Shown: positions 29,789 to 38,562 of the stretch, piece after piece
Position numbering within the stretch: position 1 is the stretch's first letter
Layout of the letters: every line of letters begins with the position of its first letter
Source: an uncultured Paracoccaceae bacterium
GTDB taxonomy: Bacteria > Pseudomonadota > Alphaproteobacteria > Rhodobacterales > Rhodobacteraceae
NCBI GenBank assembly: GCA_947500135.1
Contig: CANMQX010000001.1
Span: 496,001-560,000 of the forward strand
Reading direction: 5' to 3'
Length of the DNA: 64,000 nt
Translations under genes and position numbers: made by a program
The notes under the pieces: model-generated
The model's database searches: none
What the model saw: only the letters and a program-made list of their open reading frames with translations
Told to the model about the DNA's origin: nothing

Positions 29789-31066
29789 ATGCTGGATGAC
29801 GCTTATGGAAACCGGATTTCCACCAGGAACCCGGATGCGCGCGATCACTATGACGCAGGGGTGCAGATATTCCTTGGGGCCGATTACGGTGCGACCGATG
29901 CCTTTACCGCGGCGGTGACCGCTGATCCTGATTTCGCGTTAGGCCATGCGGCATTGGCCCGGTCATTGATGATGGCGGGGCGTATGCCCGATGCCAAAAC
30001 CGCGCTTGCCCGCGCGCAGGAGCTGGCCCCCGCTGCCGATGACCGGGAACGCGCCCATATCGGTGCATTTGCATCATTGCTTGACGGCAAGCCAGTTGTC
30101 GCACGCGATGCGATCAAGTCCCATGTGCGCGACCACCCCCGCGATGCGATGGCAGCCCAGCTTTGCACCAATGTGTTTGGGTTGATCGGCTTTTCGGGCG
30201 AGGTCGGTCGCGAGGCAGAGCTGCTTGCCTATACCGAGGCATTGCTGCCGCATTACGAGGGTGACTGGTGGATGATGTCGATGCACGCGCTGTCACTGTG
30301 CGAAACCGGGCAGATTGCGGCGTCAAAGGCGTTGATGGATAAATCATTGGCGCTCAACCCCCGCAACGCGAATGGTGCCCATTTCCGCGCTCATGCCCAA
30401 TATGAGGCAGGTGATATTGCCGCAGGCCGCCGTTACCTGAACGATTGGATGGATGGCTATGACAAGCGCGCGGTTCTGCATGGCCATATGAGCTGGCACG
30501 TTGCCCTTTGGGCCTTGCATGATGGCGATGAGCAGGCGATGTGGGCCGCCGTGGATGCGGGCGTTGCGCCGGGCACATCTGATAGTCTGCCGATCAATGT
30601 GCTGACCGATACAGCCGCCATTCTTTATCGCGCCCAGATTGCCGGTCTGACGGTTGCCCCTGCCCGCTGGAAAGAGCTGAGCGACTATGCCGCCCGGTTT
30701 TTCCCGCAAACCGGTCAAAGCTTTGCCGATATGCATGCAGCGTTAAGCCACGCGATGGCGGGCGATGGCGACCGGCTTGCCCATATTGCCGAGACTGCCA
30801 AAGGCTTTGCCGGTGATCTGGTCCGCCCCGTGGCAAAGGCCTGGGGTGCGATTGCGCGGGAGGATTGGGGTGCTGCGTTGGACGAACTGGGCCACGTGAT
30901 GGCCACGACCGAACGTCTGGGCGGCAGTCGTGCGCAGCGCGATCTGATTGAACTGGCTTATGTCAATGTGCTGATGAAACTTGGGCTGGCGCAAGAGGCC
31001 CGCCGGACATTGACGCTGCGCCGCCCGGTACTGAATGCCGCAGCGCCGGTGCAGGGTTTACACTAG
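29789..31066 (+). CDS. Tetratricopeptide repeat protein, TTC38-like
   Basis: The protein has about 425 residues, composed of repeated helix pairs of TPR type (for example AFTAAVTADPDFALGHAALARSL and MDKSLALNPRNANGAHFRAHA). Trp/His-rich blocks (EGDWWMMSMHALSL, HGHMSWHVALWALHDGD) match the TTC38 family found in bacteria and animals. It has no signal peptide and is probably a cytosolic scaffold of unknown partner. ATG 29789 is preceded by a GGAGGT; a GTG one codon earlier is equally possible. Confidence 0.8.
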   Translation: MLDDAYGNRISTRNPDARDHYDAGVQIFLGADYGATDAFTAAVTADPDFALGHAALARSLMMAGRMPDAKTALARAQELAPAADDRERAHIGAFASLLDGKPVVARDAIKSHVRDHPRDAMAAQLCTNVFGLIGFSGEVGREAELLAYTEALLPHYEGDWWMMSMHALSLCETGQIAASKALMDKSLALNPRNANGAHFRAHAQYEAGDIAAGRRYLNDWMDGYDKRAVLHGHMSWHVALWALHDGDEQAMWAAVDAGVAPGTSDSLPINVLTDTAAILYRAQIAGLTVAPARWKELSDYAARFFPQTGQSFADMHAALSHAMAGDGDRLAHIAETAKGFAGDLVRPVAKAWGAIAREDWGAALDELGHVMATTERLGGSRAQRDLIELAYVNVLMKLGLAQEARRTLTLRRPVLNAAAPVQGLH

Positions 31067-31135
31067 GCGGCTTTGCCGTTGAGCGCCTTTGCATTTGCGC
31101 ATACACCATGCCCAACCATTCTGAGGGAGACGAAA

Positions 31136-32428
31136 ATGTCCGCTGATCCGACCTACGGTTTTGACACGTTGCAAATTCACGCAGGCGCCCGCCCTGACCC
31201 GGCCACCGGTGCCCGGCAGGTGCCGATTTATCAGACCACGGCCTATGTGTTCCGCGATGCCGATCACGCCGCCGCCTTGTTCAATTTGCAAGAGGTCGGT
31301 TACATTTATTCCCGCCTGACCAACCCGACTGTGGCTGCGTTGCAGGAACGCGTTGCCACATTGGAAGGTGGTGCCGGTGCTGTGTGCTGTTCATCCGGCC
31401 ATGCCGCCCAGCTGATGGCGCTGTTTCCACTGATGGCGCCGGGAATGAATGTTGTCGCCTCCAGCCGTCTCTACGGCGGCACGGTCACGCAGTTTTCCCA
31501 GACGATTAAACGCTTTGGCTGGTCGGCCACATTTGTTGATTTTGATGATCATGATGCCGTGAAAGCCGCGATTGATGACAATACCCGTGCTGTGTTCTGC
31601 GAGGCGATTGCGAACCCGGGTGGTCACATCACCGATCTGGATACAATCTCGGCCATTTCGGATGAAGCTGGTATTCCGTTGATTGTCGATAATACCTCTG
31701 CCACCCCTTATCTGTGCCGCCCGATTGAACATGGGGCCACATTGGTGGTCCATTCGACCACGAAGTATCTGACCGGCAATGGCACCGTCACTGGCGGTTG
31801 TGTTGTGGATAGTGGCAAGTTTGACTGGGCTGCGAATGACAAGTTTCCATCGCTGTCGGAACCAGAGCCTGCCTATCATGGCTTGAAATTTGCCGAGACC
31901 TTTGGCCCGCTGGCCTTTACTTTCCACGGTATCGCCATTGGTCTGCGCGATCTGGGTATGACGATGAACCCGCAAGCTGCCCATTATACGTTGATGGGGA
32001 TTGAAACGCTGTCCCTGCGCATGGATCGCCATGTCGAGAACGCGATGAAGGTCGCCAAATGGCTGGAGGATGATCCGCGCACGGATTATGTGACCTATGC
32101 CGGTCTGCCATCATCCCCCTATGCCAAGCTGGTTCCCAAGATTTGCCCCAAAGGGGCCGGTGCCTTGTTCACGGTCGCTGTGAAAGGCGGTTATGATGCC
32201 TGTGTAAAGCTGGTCGATAGCCTTGAGATTTTCAGCCATGTCGCCAATCTGGGCGATACCCGCAGCCTGATTATTCATTCCGCCAGCACCACCCACCGCC
32301 AGTTGACCGCTGAACAACAAGAGGCTGCAGGTGCGGGCCCCGGTATTGTACGTCTGTCCATCGGGATTGAGGATGCCGATGATCTGATCGCCGATCTGGA
32401 TCAGGCCCTGGCAAAGGCCACCGCCTAG
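31136..32428 (+). CDS. metY: O-acetylhomoserine aminocarboxypropyltransferase (sulfhydrylase)
   Basis: The protein has 430 residues of the Cys/Met-metabolism PLP family. TLQIHAGARPDPATGARQVPIYQTT is at the start, the Tyr/Arg block is YSRLTNPTV near 60, and VVHSTTKYLTGNG carries the PLP Lys near 208. The length and the insertion before the C-terminal domain fit MetY rather than cystathionine synthase. It makes homocysteine from O-acetylhomoserine and sulfide. GAGGGAGA precedes ATG 31136, and a strong terminator follows. No SAM riboswitch was recognised in the short leader. Confidence 0.93.
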   Translation: MSADPTYGFDTLQIHAGARPDPATGARQVPIYQTTAYVFRDADHAAALFNLQEVGYIYSRLTNPTVAALQERVATLEGGAGAVCCSSGHAAQLMALFPLMAPGMNVVASSRLYGGTVTQFSQTIKRFGWSATFVDFDDHDAVKAAIDDNTRAVFCEAIANPGGHITDLDTISAISDEAGIPLIVDNTSATPYLCRPIEHGATLVVHSTTKYLTGNGTVTGGCVVDSGKFDWAANDKFPSLSEPEPAYHGLKFAETFGPLAFTFHGIAIGLRDLGMTMNPQAAHYTLMGIETLSLRMDRHVENAMKVAKWLEDDPRTDYVTYAGLPSSPYAKLVPKICPKGAGALFTVAVKGGYDACVKLVDSLEIFSHVANLGDTRSLIIHSASTTHRQLTAEQQEAAGAGPGIVRLSIGIEDADDLIADLDQALAKATA

Positions 32429-32474
32429 CGCGTGTATTGTCCCGCTCACGCACCGATGTCGGGTTGCAGCCCGC

Positions 32475-32500
32475 CCCGCCCACTTGGCGTGGGCGGGTTT
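32475..32500 (+). terminator. Intrinsic terminator after metY
   Basis: A perfect 9-bp GC-rich stem, CCCGCCCAC (32475-32483) and GTGGGCGGG (32489-32497) with a 5-base loop, is followed by TTT. Confidence 0.85.
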
Positions 32501-32560
32501 CTGCTGTAATATTAACTATTGATGGCTAAACGCGTTTTGCCATTGCTTACAATTTGATAG

Positions 32561-35419
32561 ATGCCGCGCATGACCACGAATTTCGCATTGTCGCTCTCGT
32601 TCGAAGGTATTCAGCTGTTGCACCGTGTGACAGGTGGCTGGCGCCTTGTCGGCGAGGCGGATGTGCAGGCGGATGATCTGGATGCGGTTCTGGCCGATCT
32701 GCGCAAGAAGGCATTGGCGCTGGAGCCCGGCGGGCTGCGCACAAAGCTGGTTATCCCGCTGGATCAGATCAAATATATGGCGCTGGATACCACCCAGACC
32801 ACGGATGAAGATATTCATCACGCGGTTGATGGGGCGACCCCCTATAATCTGGATGAGCTGGTCATTGATTGCGAACGCCGGGGCGGCCGCACCCATATTG
32901 CCGCCGTCGCCCGCGAAACCCTGCAAGAGGCGGAAGGCTTTGCCCGCGCCCATAAATTCAACCCGGTCTGCTTTGTGGCGATCCCAGATCCGTTCACATT
33001 CCAAAGCGAGGTGTTTTTTGGCCCCACGGCAACAATGACCGATGTGTTGGGCATGGGTGCCACGGTCGAGCGTGACATCCTGCCTATCATGATTGTCGGC
33101 ACGCGGGTCCGGTCCCGGTTGCTCATCTTTGATATCCCAGAAGAAGAACTGCCACAGACCGAAGAACCCGATCTTGCAACCTTGCTTGCCCCGCATAGTG
33201 ATCCGCCCCCGGTGGCAGAGGTTACCGAACCAGAAGAAACGGCGTCGGACGCGGCTGAGGTTGAGACGGCGGAAGAGCCTGTTCTGGCTGAGGTCACGGA
33301 TGATGATGCGGATGAACCTGCCGCTGAGGAGGTTGCACCAGAACCGGTGACCGAAGACGCGGTTTTGCCTGAAACGCCGTTGCCGCAAGAAGAGGAAGAC
33401 GTGCCGGACGAGGAACTGGTCGCGGCACCAGCTGATGTTCCTGAGGTAGAGGACGCTGTCGCGGAAACGGTATCTGACGACACGCCACCCGAAGAACCTG
33501 TCTCTGCTGAGGCCGTGGACGATCATGTTGATACACCTACGGAGCCCGATGTCGCGGAAGATGAGACGGAGAGCAAGGCGGAGGCAGCCCCCGAACCAGA
33601 GCCGGAACCTGTCGGCGCGCCAACGCCTGTTGCCGTTGCACCCGCGTTGCGCGTGCCGACCTTTTCGATTCCGGTGGATCGGATCATTGGTGAATATCAC
33701 ACGGCCCGTCCAAAATATAAGCGCCGTGCGCGCCGTCGGGTTGTCGGCACACTGACACAGGTTGTGCCTGCCCCAGATGGCATGGCAAAAATTGCGGCGG
33801 CAGCGTCTGGCCCAGTTGCCCCTGTGGCACCGGTTCGCAATCGCCCTGCTGCGGCTGCGAAACCAGCCATGTCGCGCAAGGTCCTGGTCGGCACCGCGAT
33901 TGCGGCCAGCTTTGCCCTTGCCGGATTGCTGGCCTGGATGCAGTTCGGCGCGGATGGGCCTGCCGGGCCAGAGGATATTCCCGGTGATCCCGCAGCGCAG
34001 GCTGCCCCGGCTGATGCGGCCACCCTGCCCCAAGATGCTGCAGGTCCGGCGCTTGCACTGCTGGAGCCGCGCCCTGAACCGACCCCATCCACATCTGATC
34101 TGGTCGTTGATTTGCCAACGCTGCTGCCCGCGGCGCCTGCAGACCGCGATGCCCCCGCCCTTGTCGCCGGTGCGCCTGACGCGGTGCTGCCCCAGGTGGC
34201 CCCGATGCCAGCCGCCCCAACGCAGGACGTGGCCCAGGCAGAGCCCGGCGTGCCGGTTTTGCGTGGCCGCGTATTAAGCCCTGATGAGGCCGCCCAGATT
34301 TATGCTGCGACCGGTGTTTGGCAACGCGCCCCGCGTATCGTCGACATACCTGAAGCAACCCTGCCCGACGGCATTGTGTTACCCGAAGCCGCCAACGCCC
34401 CGGCCAAGGTGGCGCAGCCGATTGTGCCCGATGCAGAGGTGCTGGAACCGGAACTGACCTTTGTGGCCCCCGCCGATCCGCCACCGCCCGACGCCCAGTT
34501 CGAGATTGCCGATGATGGGTTTGTCGCGGCAACGCCGGAAGGTGCGGTCACCCCCGACGGTGCCGTGGTCTTTGCCGGATTGCCCGATCTGACGGTCCGC
34601 GCCCGCCCGACATTGACGGCAGATGATCTGGATCGCATGTCGGTTCTTGCCCCGGCACCCGAAGGCGTTGTGATCATCGCAGGTCCACCGCCCACGACCC
34701 CGCCGCTGCGCCCGGCAAACGCGGCATTGCCCGAGGTGGCCGAGGTCACAGAGACGGCACCGGACGACGCCACACCCGGTGCGGTATCACTTGCCGGACT
34801 GAACCCGGAGGCCGATGGTGCAGCCGTGGCAGAAGAGGCATCCGCAGGGGCCACCACATTGGCTGGTCTGCGCCCGCGCCCACGGCCATCAGCACTCGCT
34901 AACCCGCCTGCTGATTTGCCCAGCAATCCCGACATCACATCGGTGATCGCAGGCATTGCAGAGGAAGAAGCCAACGCGCCCTTTATTGATATGACACCCC
35001 GGGCCGTTGGCGCATCGCGCAGGCCCGAGACCCGCCCCCGCAACTTTGCCACGGTGGTCGCAAATGCCCGGCAACGGCTGGAACGTCAGCAGCCACAACA
35101 GCAGACGGCTGCAGCCCCGGCCCCACGGCAACCTGCCGCCGCCGCCGCGCCAGCCCCTCGCAATATCGGCCCAACCCCCGGTGGCGTCGCCCGGGCCGCC
35201 ACCCAGGATGACGCAATCCGCCTGCGTGATATCAATCTGATTGGGGTTTATGGCCGTCCCAACGACCGGCGCGCCCTCGTCCGTTTGTCCAATGGCAGCT
35301 ATGTCCGGGTCGAGATTGGCAGTTCGCTGGATGGTGGTCAGGTGACAGCCATCGGCGATAATGCGTTGAACTATGTCAAACGTGGCCGCACCTATGCGTT
35401 GCAGGTGCCCAACAGCTAA
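32561..35419 (+). CDS. Large bitopic protein: PilM/GspL-like N-terminus, PilP/GspC-like C-terminus
   Basis: The protein has 952 residues. Residues about 1-150 resemble the cytoplasmic actin-like part of GspL/PilM (KLVIPLDQIKYMALDTTQTTDEDIHHAV, TPYNLDELVIDCERRG, HIAAVARETLQEA). Residues 200-370 are acidic, rich in Glu, Ala and Pro. One transmembrane helix lies at about 439-463, then a disordered Ala/Pro periplasmic region. Residues about 883-952 (DINLIGVYGRPNDRRALVRLSNG..., GSSLDGGQVTAIGDNALNYV) resemble the homology domain of GspC/PilP. The composition has led to misannotation as a translation initiation factor in relatives. No secretion or pilus genes are nearby. A second ATG lies at 32570. 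Confidence 0.65.
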   Translation: MPRMTTNFALSLSFEGIQLLHRVTGGWRLVGEADVQADDLDAVLADLRKKALALEPGGLRTKLVIPLDQIKYMALDTTQTTDEDIHHAVDGATPYNLDELVIDCERRGGRTHIAAVARETLQEAEGFARAHKFNPVCFVAIPDPFTFQSEVFFGPTATMTDVLGMGATVERDILPIMIVGTRVRSRLLIFDIPEEELPQTEEPDLATLLAPHSDPPPVAEVTEPEETASDAAEVETAEEPVLAEVTDDDADEPAAEEVAPEPVTEDAVLPETPLPQEEEDVPDEELVAAPADVPEVEDAVAETVSDDTPPEEPVSAEAVDDHVDTPTEPDVAEDETESKAEAAPEPEPEPVGAPTPVAVAPALRVPTFSIPVDRIIGEYHTARPKYKRRARRRVVGTLTQVVPAPDGMAKIAAAASGPVAPVAPVRNRPAAAAKPAMSRKVLVGTAIAASFALAGLLAWMQFGADGPAGPEDIPGDPAAQAAPADAATLPQDAAGPALALLEPRPEPTPSTSDLVVDLPTLLPAAPADRDAPALVAGAPDAVLPQVAPMPAAPTQDVAQAEPGVPVLRGRVLSPDEAAQIYAATGVWQRAPRIVDIPEATLPDGIVLPEAANAPAKVAQPIVPDAEVLEPELTFVAPADPPPPDAQFEIADDGFVAATPEGAVTPDGAVVFAGLPDLTVRARPTLTADDLDRMSVLAPAPEGVVIIAGPPPTTPPLRPANAALPEVAEVTETAPDDATPGAVSLAGLNPEADGAAVAEEASAGATTLAGLRPRPRPSALANPPADLPSNPDITSVIAGIAEEEANAPFIDMTPRAVGASRRPETRPRNFATVVANARQRLERQQPQQQTAAAPAPRQPAAAAAPAPRNIGPTPGGVARAATQDDAIRLRDINLIGVYGRPNDRRALVRLSNGSYVRVEIGSSLDGGQVTAIGDNALNYVKRGRTYALQVPNS

Positions 35420-35464
35420 CACCTACATTTCGGGTGCGCGCGACAGCGCATATTGACGTTACGC

Positions 35465-35529
35465 GTCCCGGGCTTGACCCGGGACCTCAACGTCAGGTTC
35501 GGTTGGAGGTCACGGGTCAAGCCCGGGAC
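35465..35529. repeat. 64-bp-class intergenic palindromic repeat, copy A
   Basis: Two 24-base arms (35465-35488 and 35506-35529) are inverted repeats with a single mismatch, separated by 17 bases; each arm is itself near-palindromic (GTCCCGGGCTTGACCCGGGAC). It lies between two convergent genes and matches the repeat at 40439-40502 in design and sequence. It may fold as a bidirectional hairpin that ends or protects transcripts. Confidence 0.75.
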
Positions 35530-35551
35530 AGTGTCATTCTACGCCCGAGCT

Positions 35552-36646
35552 CTAGCCAGCTTCCAGCACGCCGCGCTCGATCTGATCGGCTTCGATGCTT
35601 TCGAACAACGCCTTGAAATTGCCTTCACCGAACCCGTCATCGCCTTTGCGCTGGATGAACTCAAAGAAGATCGGCCCGATGACCGTCTTGGAGAAGATTT
35701 GCAGCAGGATGCGGGTTTCGCCGCCATCAACCACACCTTCGCCATCGATCAGGATCCCGTGCTTTTCCATCCGGTCGCGCGGTTCGTCATGGCCCACCAC
35801 CCGTTCATGGCTGAGGTCATAATAGGTGCTGGGTGGTTTGGGCATGAATTTGATGCCGCGTTCGGCGATCTCGTCTGTCGCCTCGTAAAGGTCATGCGCG
35901 CCAACGGCGATGTGCTGGATGCCTTCGCCCTTGTAGCGTTTGAGGTATTCGACGATCTGCCCGGTTTCGCCCCGGTCTTCGTTGATCGGGATGCGGATCC
36001 GCCCACAGGGCGATGTCAGCGCACGCGACAACAGGCCGGTGAACTTGCCTTCGATGTCGAAGAACCGGATTTCTTTGAAATTGAAGAGGTCGCCGTAGAA
36101 TTTGAACCAGACATCCATGTTTCCCTTGTGGACGTTGTGGGTCAGATGATCGAGATAGTGGAAGCCAACGCCGATGGGGTGCGCCTTGGCGACCCAGTCG
36201 AACGCGTCGTTATAGGGGTTCGCCTCGTAATACTGGTCAATGAAATAGATCAGGCTACCGCCAATGCCGACAATGGCAGGCACATCCATGGTTTTGCCGT
36301 CACCTTCGTAAGGTGTCGCCCCTTTGCTGACCGCGTGGTCAAACGCATGCTGTGCGTCCACGACCCGCCAGCCCATGGACGGGGCGCACGGCCCGTGTTC
36401 TTGAACAAACGTCCGGGCGTGGCTGTTTGGGTCATTGTTGATGATGTAGGTAATGTCGCCCTGCTGCCAAAGTTCGATATCCTTGGTTTTGTGCGTGGCC
36501 GTGTGGGTGTAACCCATTTTGCTGAACAGGTCGCGCAGTGTCTGCGGCTCTGGATGGGCGAATTCGACAAATTCGAACCCATCTGTGCCTGCCGGATTGT
36601 CTGTGCTGATCGTGGCCTTGGGCGCGTCGTGCGGGAAAGGTCCCAT
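35552..36646 (-). CDS. hppD: 4-hydroxyphenylpyruvate dioxygenase
   Basis: The protein has 364 residues. Two vicinal-oxygen-chelate halves carry Fe(II) ligands: His in GVGFHYLDHLTHNV (about 169), His in GIQHIAVGAHD (about 248) and Glu in FFEFIQRKGD (about 331). It turns 4-hydroxyphenylpyruvate into homogentisate in tyrosine catabolism. The start is ATG 36646 (MGPFPHDAPKAT) with AAGGAGA upstream. It is divergent from an Lrp gene that probably regulates it; no homogentisate dioxygenase is in the window. Confidence 0.96.
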   Translation of the reverse strand: MGPFPHDAPKATISTDNPAGTDGFEFVEFAHPEPQTLRDLFSKMGYTHTATHKTKDIELWQQGDITYIINNDPNSHARTFVQEHGPCAPSMGWRVVDAQHAFDHAVSKGATPYEGDGKTMDVPAIVGIGGSLIYFIDQYYEANPYNDAFDWVAKAHPIGVGFHYLDHLTHNVHKGNMDVWFKFYGDLFNFKEIRFFDIEGKFTGLLSRALTSPCGRIRIPINEDRGETGQIVEYLKRYKGEGIQHIAVGAHDLYEATDEIAERGIKFMPKPPSTYYDLSHERVVGHDEPRDRMEKHGILIDGEGVVDGGETRILLQIFSKTVIGPIFFEFIQRKGDDGFGEGNFKALFESIEADQIERGVLEAG

Positions 36647-36696
36647 GGTGAAGTCTCCTTTGTTCGGCGTTTGACGCGATGATAGCGCAGGATGCT

Positions 36697-36721
36697 TGAG
36701 TATTTTTGGCAAAATGATAAT
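36697..36721 (-). promoter_or_regulatory. 25-bp element shared by the two lrp divergent regions (copy 2)
   Basis: On the minus strand this is the exact 25-base sequence found at 6638-6662. It lies between hppD and its divergent Lrp gene and reads toward hppD, as the first copy reads toward ilvC. Closer to the Lrp start, TGCGCATTAT (36747-36756) and TGCGCATAAT (36778-36787) form a second repeated motif, 31 bp apart. Confidence 0.55.
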
Positions 36722-36785
36722 GGTTTGAATGAATTTGCGCGCGATTTGCGCATTATTATGGATAAAGACGCGAAAGGTGCGCATA

Positions 36786-37241
36786 ATGCTTGACCCGACT
36801 GACGAAAAACTGCTGGCCGCCTTGCAGCGCGACGCGACCCAGACTGCGCAGGAACTGGGCGAGCGGTTGAACATGTCCACCTCGCAAGCGGGCCGCCGCC
36901 GTCAGCGGTTGGAGGCAGAGGGCTATATCGCCGGTTATCGCGCTTATCTGTCACCCGACAAGCTGGGCCTGTCAGTTGAGGCGTTTATCCAGATCGTGAT
37001 GGCCACCCATACCGAACAGAATGCCCGTGATTTTGTGCGTTTGACCCAAACCTGTGCAGAGGTGGTTGGCGCATGGACCCTAACCGGTGAGGCGGACTAT
37101 CTGCTGCGGATTTACTGCACCGATCTGACCGCGCTGAACAATCTGGTGCAGCAGGTTCTGCTGCCCCATCCGGCCGTCAGCCGCGTGCAAAGCCAGATCG
37201 TGATGGAACGTGTCAAATCAGATGCGCCGCTGCCGATTTAG
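36786..37241 (+). CDS. Lrp/AsnC family transcriptional regulator, hppD-associated
   Basis: The protein has 151 residues. It starts MLDPTDEKLLAALQRDATQ with the AsnC HTH (about 4-55, STSQAGRRRQRLE), followed by a RAM domain (about 68-143). Earlier in-frame Met codons would add a non-family leader, so ATG 36786 was chosen. It is divergent from hppD and probably controls tyrosine breakdown in response to an aromatic amino acid; the ligand is inferred from position only. It ends in a 4-bp overlap with the convergent MFS gene. Confidence 0.88.
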   Translation: MLDPTDEKLLAALQRDATQTAQELGERLNMSTSQAGRRRQRLEAEGYIAGYRAYLSPDKLGLSVEAFIQIVMATHTEQNARDFVRLTQTCAEVVGAWTLTGEADYLLRIYCTDLTALNNLVQQVLLPHPAVSRVQSQIVMERVKSDAPLPI

Positions 37242-38434
37242 CTGCGATCGCGTAAATATGCGGCCCGAATTGCAACCAGCAGCATCACCCCACCGCCGCA
37301 AATAAACGCAGCCCCAATGGAATAAGCCGCAGCGATGGCCGCCCCGATGAAGGGCGCGGTCAGAAGGGCGATGGTGTTGAGCGCCTCGCTGAGTGCTGTG
37401 ACCCGCCCGATCCGTGCGCTGCTGACATTGTTCTGGATCACCGTTCGGAAGGGTACAACCGTCATGGCCGTACAGAATCCCAACAGCCCGAACAGCCCGA
37501 TAAAGGCGATATGGCCCAGCGGTTTGCCCGTCACCTCAAACACGCCGATGCCGATGATAATCACGGCCGCAATCCCAGAGCCGACGGCGACAAGCACGAA
37601 GGGCCGCCTATCTGCCTGCCCCGTCCCAAGGGCCAGCGCCCCCAGCACTCCCCCCGCCCCGACAGCGGCCAGCGATAGCCCAAGGATGGTTTCGGTATAG
37701 CCCAGATCACGGGTCATGGGCGCGATAAGCGTGTCGTAAAAGAACATCGCAAAATAGCCTGCACCCATCATCGCAAGCGCTGATCGCAGGATCGGCGTTT
37801 TGCGCACCACATCAATGCCCGCCGCCAGATTTTGCCGGATGCCCATCGCGTCTTCGGCATCTGCTGCGGGGCGGTTGATGACCGGCAATCGCCACAGCAG
37901 AACAGCCGCAACAACAGAGATCAGTGCGTTGATCGCAAAGATGTTTTGCGGGTTGAACCAGATCAGCAACCCGCCCCCAAGGGCCGGTGCCACGATCTTG
38001 GACGCCTGATTGATCGCGTGGCTGATCCCGTTGATCCGGGTCCGGTCATCCGCATCTGTCAGCGCCTGAATGGCGGTCTGTTTGGCGGGGGTGTAGAATG
38101 TATCAACACTGGACCGCAGGGCCACGACAAGCAGCAAGACCTGCCAGTTGGGTGCAAGGACAAGCCCCGCCGTGGCGATGGCCCGTCCGATATTGCTGAG
38201 AATCAGGACCTGTTTGATGCCCGACTGATCGACCACCACCCCAGCAACAGGGCCAATGATCAAATAGGGCAACCCCATGCTGACAGCGAGCAGCGCAAAG
38301 ACGAAAGGGTCCACCGTCCAGACGTAAGCAAGCAGCGCGCCAATGGCGACGAAATCCAACCAATCGGCAAAATCTGCCGGAACCTGTGCGATCAGCAATT
38401 GGCGTAGCGTGGCAGAGATGGGTGGTTTTGACAT
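37238..38434 (-). CDS. Major facilitator superfamily transporter
   Basis: The protein has 398 residues and twelve predicted membrane segments. Motif-A-like VVDQSGIKQVL lies between helices 2 and 3. The N-terminal half has RSSVDTFYTPAKQTAIQAL and NGISHAINQASKIVAPALGGGLL, which is typical of the enterobactin-exporter-like MFS branch. It is an inner-membrane efflux carrier; the substrate is unknown. Confidence 0.85.
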   Translation of the reverse strand: MSKPPISATLRQLLIAQVPADFADWLDFVAIGALLAYVWTVDPFVFALLAVSMGLPYLIIGPVAGVVVDQSGIKQVLILSNIGRAIATAGLVLAPNWQVLLLVVALRSSVDTFYTPAKQTAIQALTDADDRTRINGISHAINQASKIVAPALGGGLLIWFNPQNIFAINALISVVAAVLLWRLPVINRPAADAEDAMGIRQNLAAGIDVVRKTPILRSALAMMGAGYFAMFFYDTLIAPMTRDLGYTETILGLSLAAVGAGGVLGALALGTGQADRRPFVLVAVGSGIAAVIIIGIGVFEVTGKPLGHIAFIGLFGLLGFCTAMTVVPFRTVIQNNVSSARIGRVTALSEALNTIALLTAPFIGAAIAAAYSIGAAFICGGGVMLLVAIRAAYLRDRS

Positions 38435-38562
38435 AGGGGCAACTTAGACCATCGATTTGTTGAAGGCCCGACGAAAAAGCCCGAATGCGCCCTTTTAAAT
38501 CATCCTTGGCAGAGTAGACTGCATCAGCAGCGCAGCCCATCGCAATTCCCGAGTAAGCATCA

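Noticed and set aside
31067..31135. Possible SAM riboswitch before metY
   Set aside because: The leader is only about 70 bp and the pseudoknot cores of SAM-II, SAM-V or SAM/SAH types could not be found.
32516..34033. Long minus-strand open frame opposite the 952-residue protein gene
   Set aside because: It has an Arg/Gly/Cys-rich composition without motifs; it is a shadow of the acidic low-complexity coding strand.
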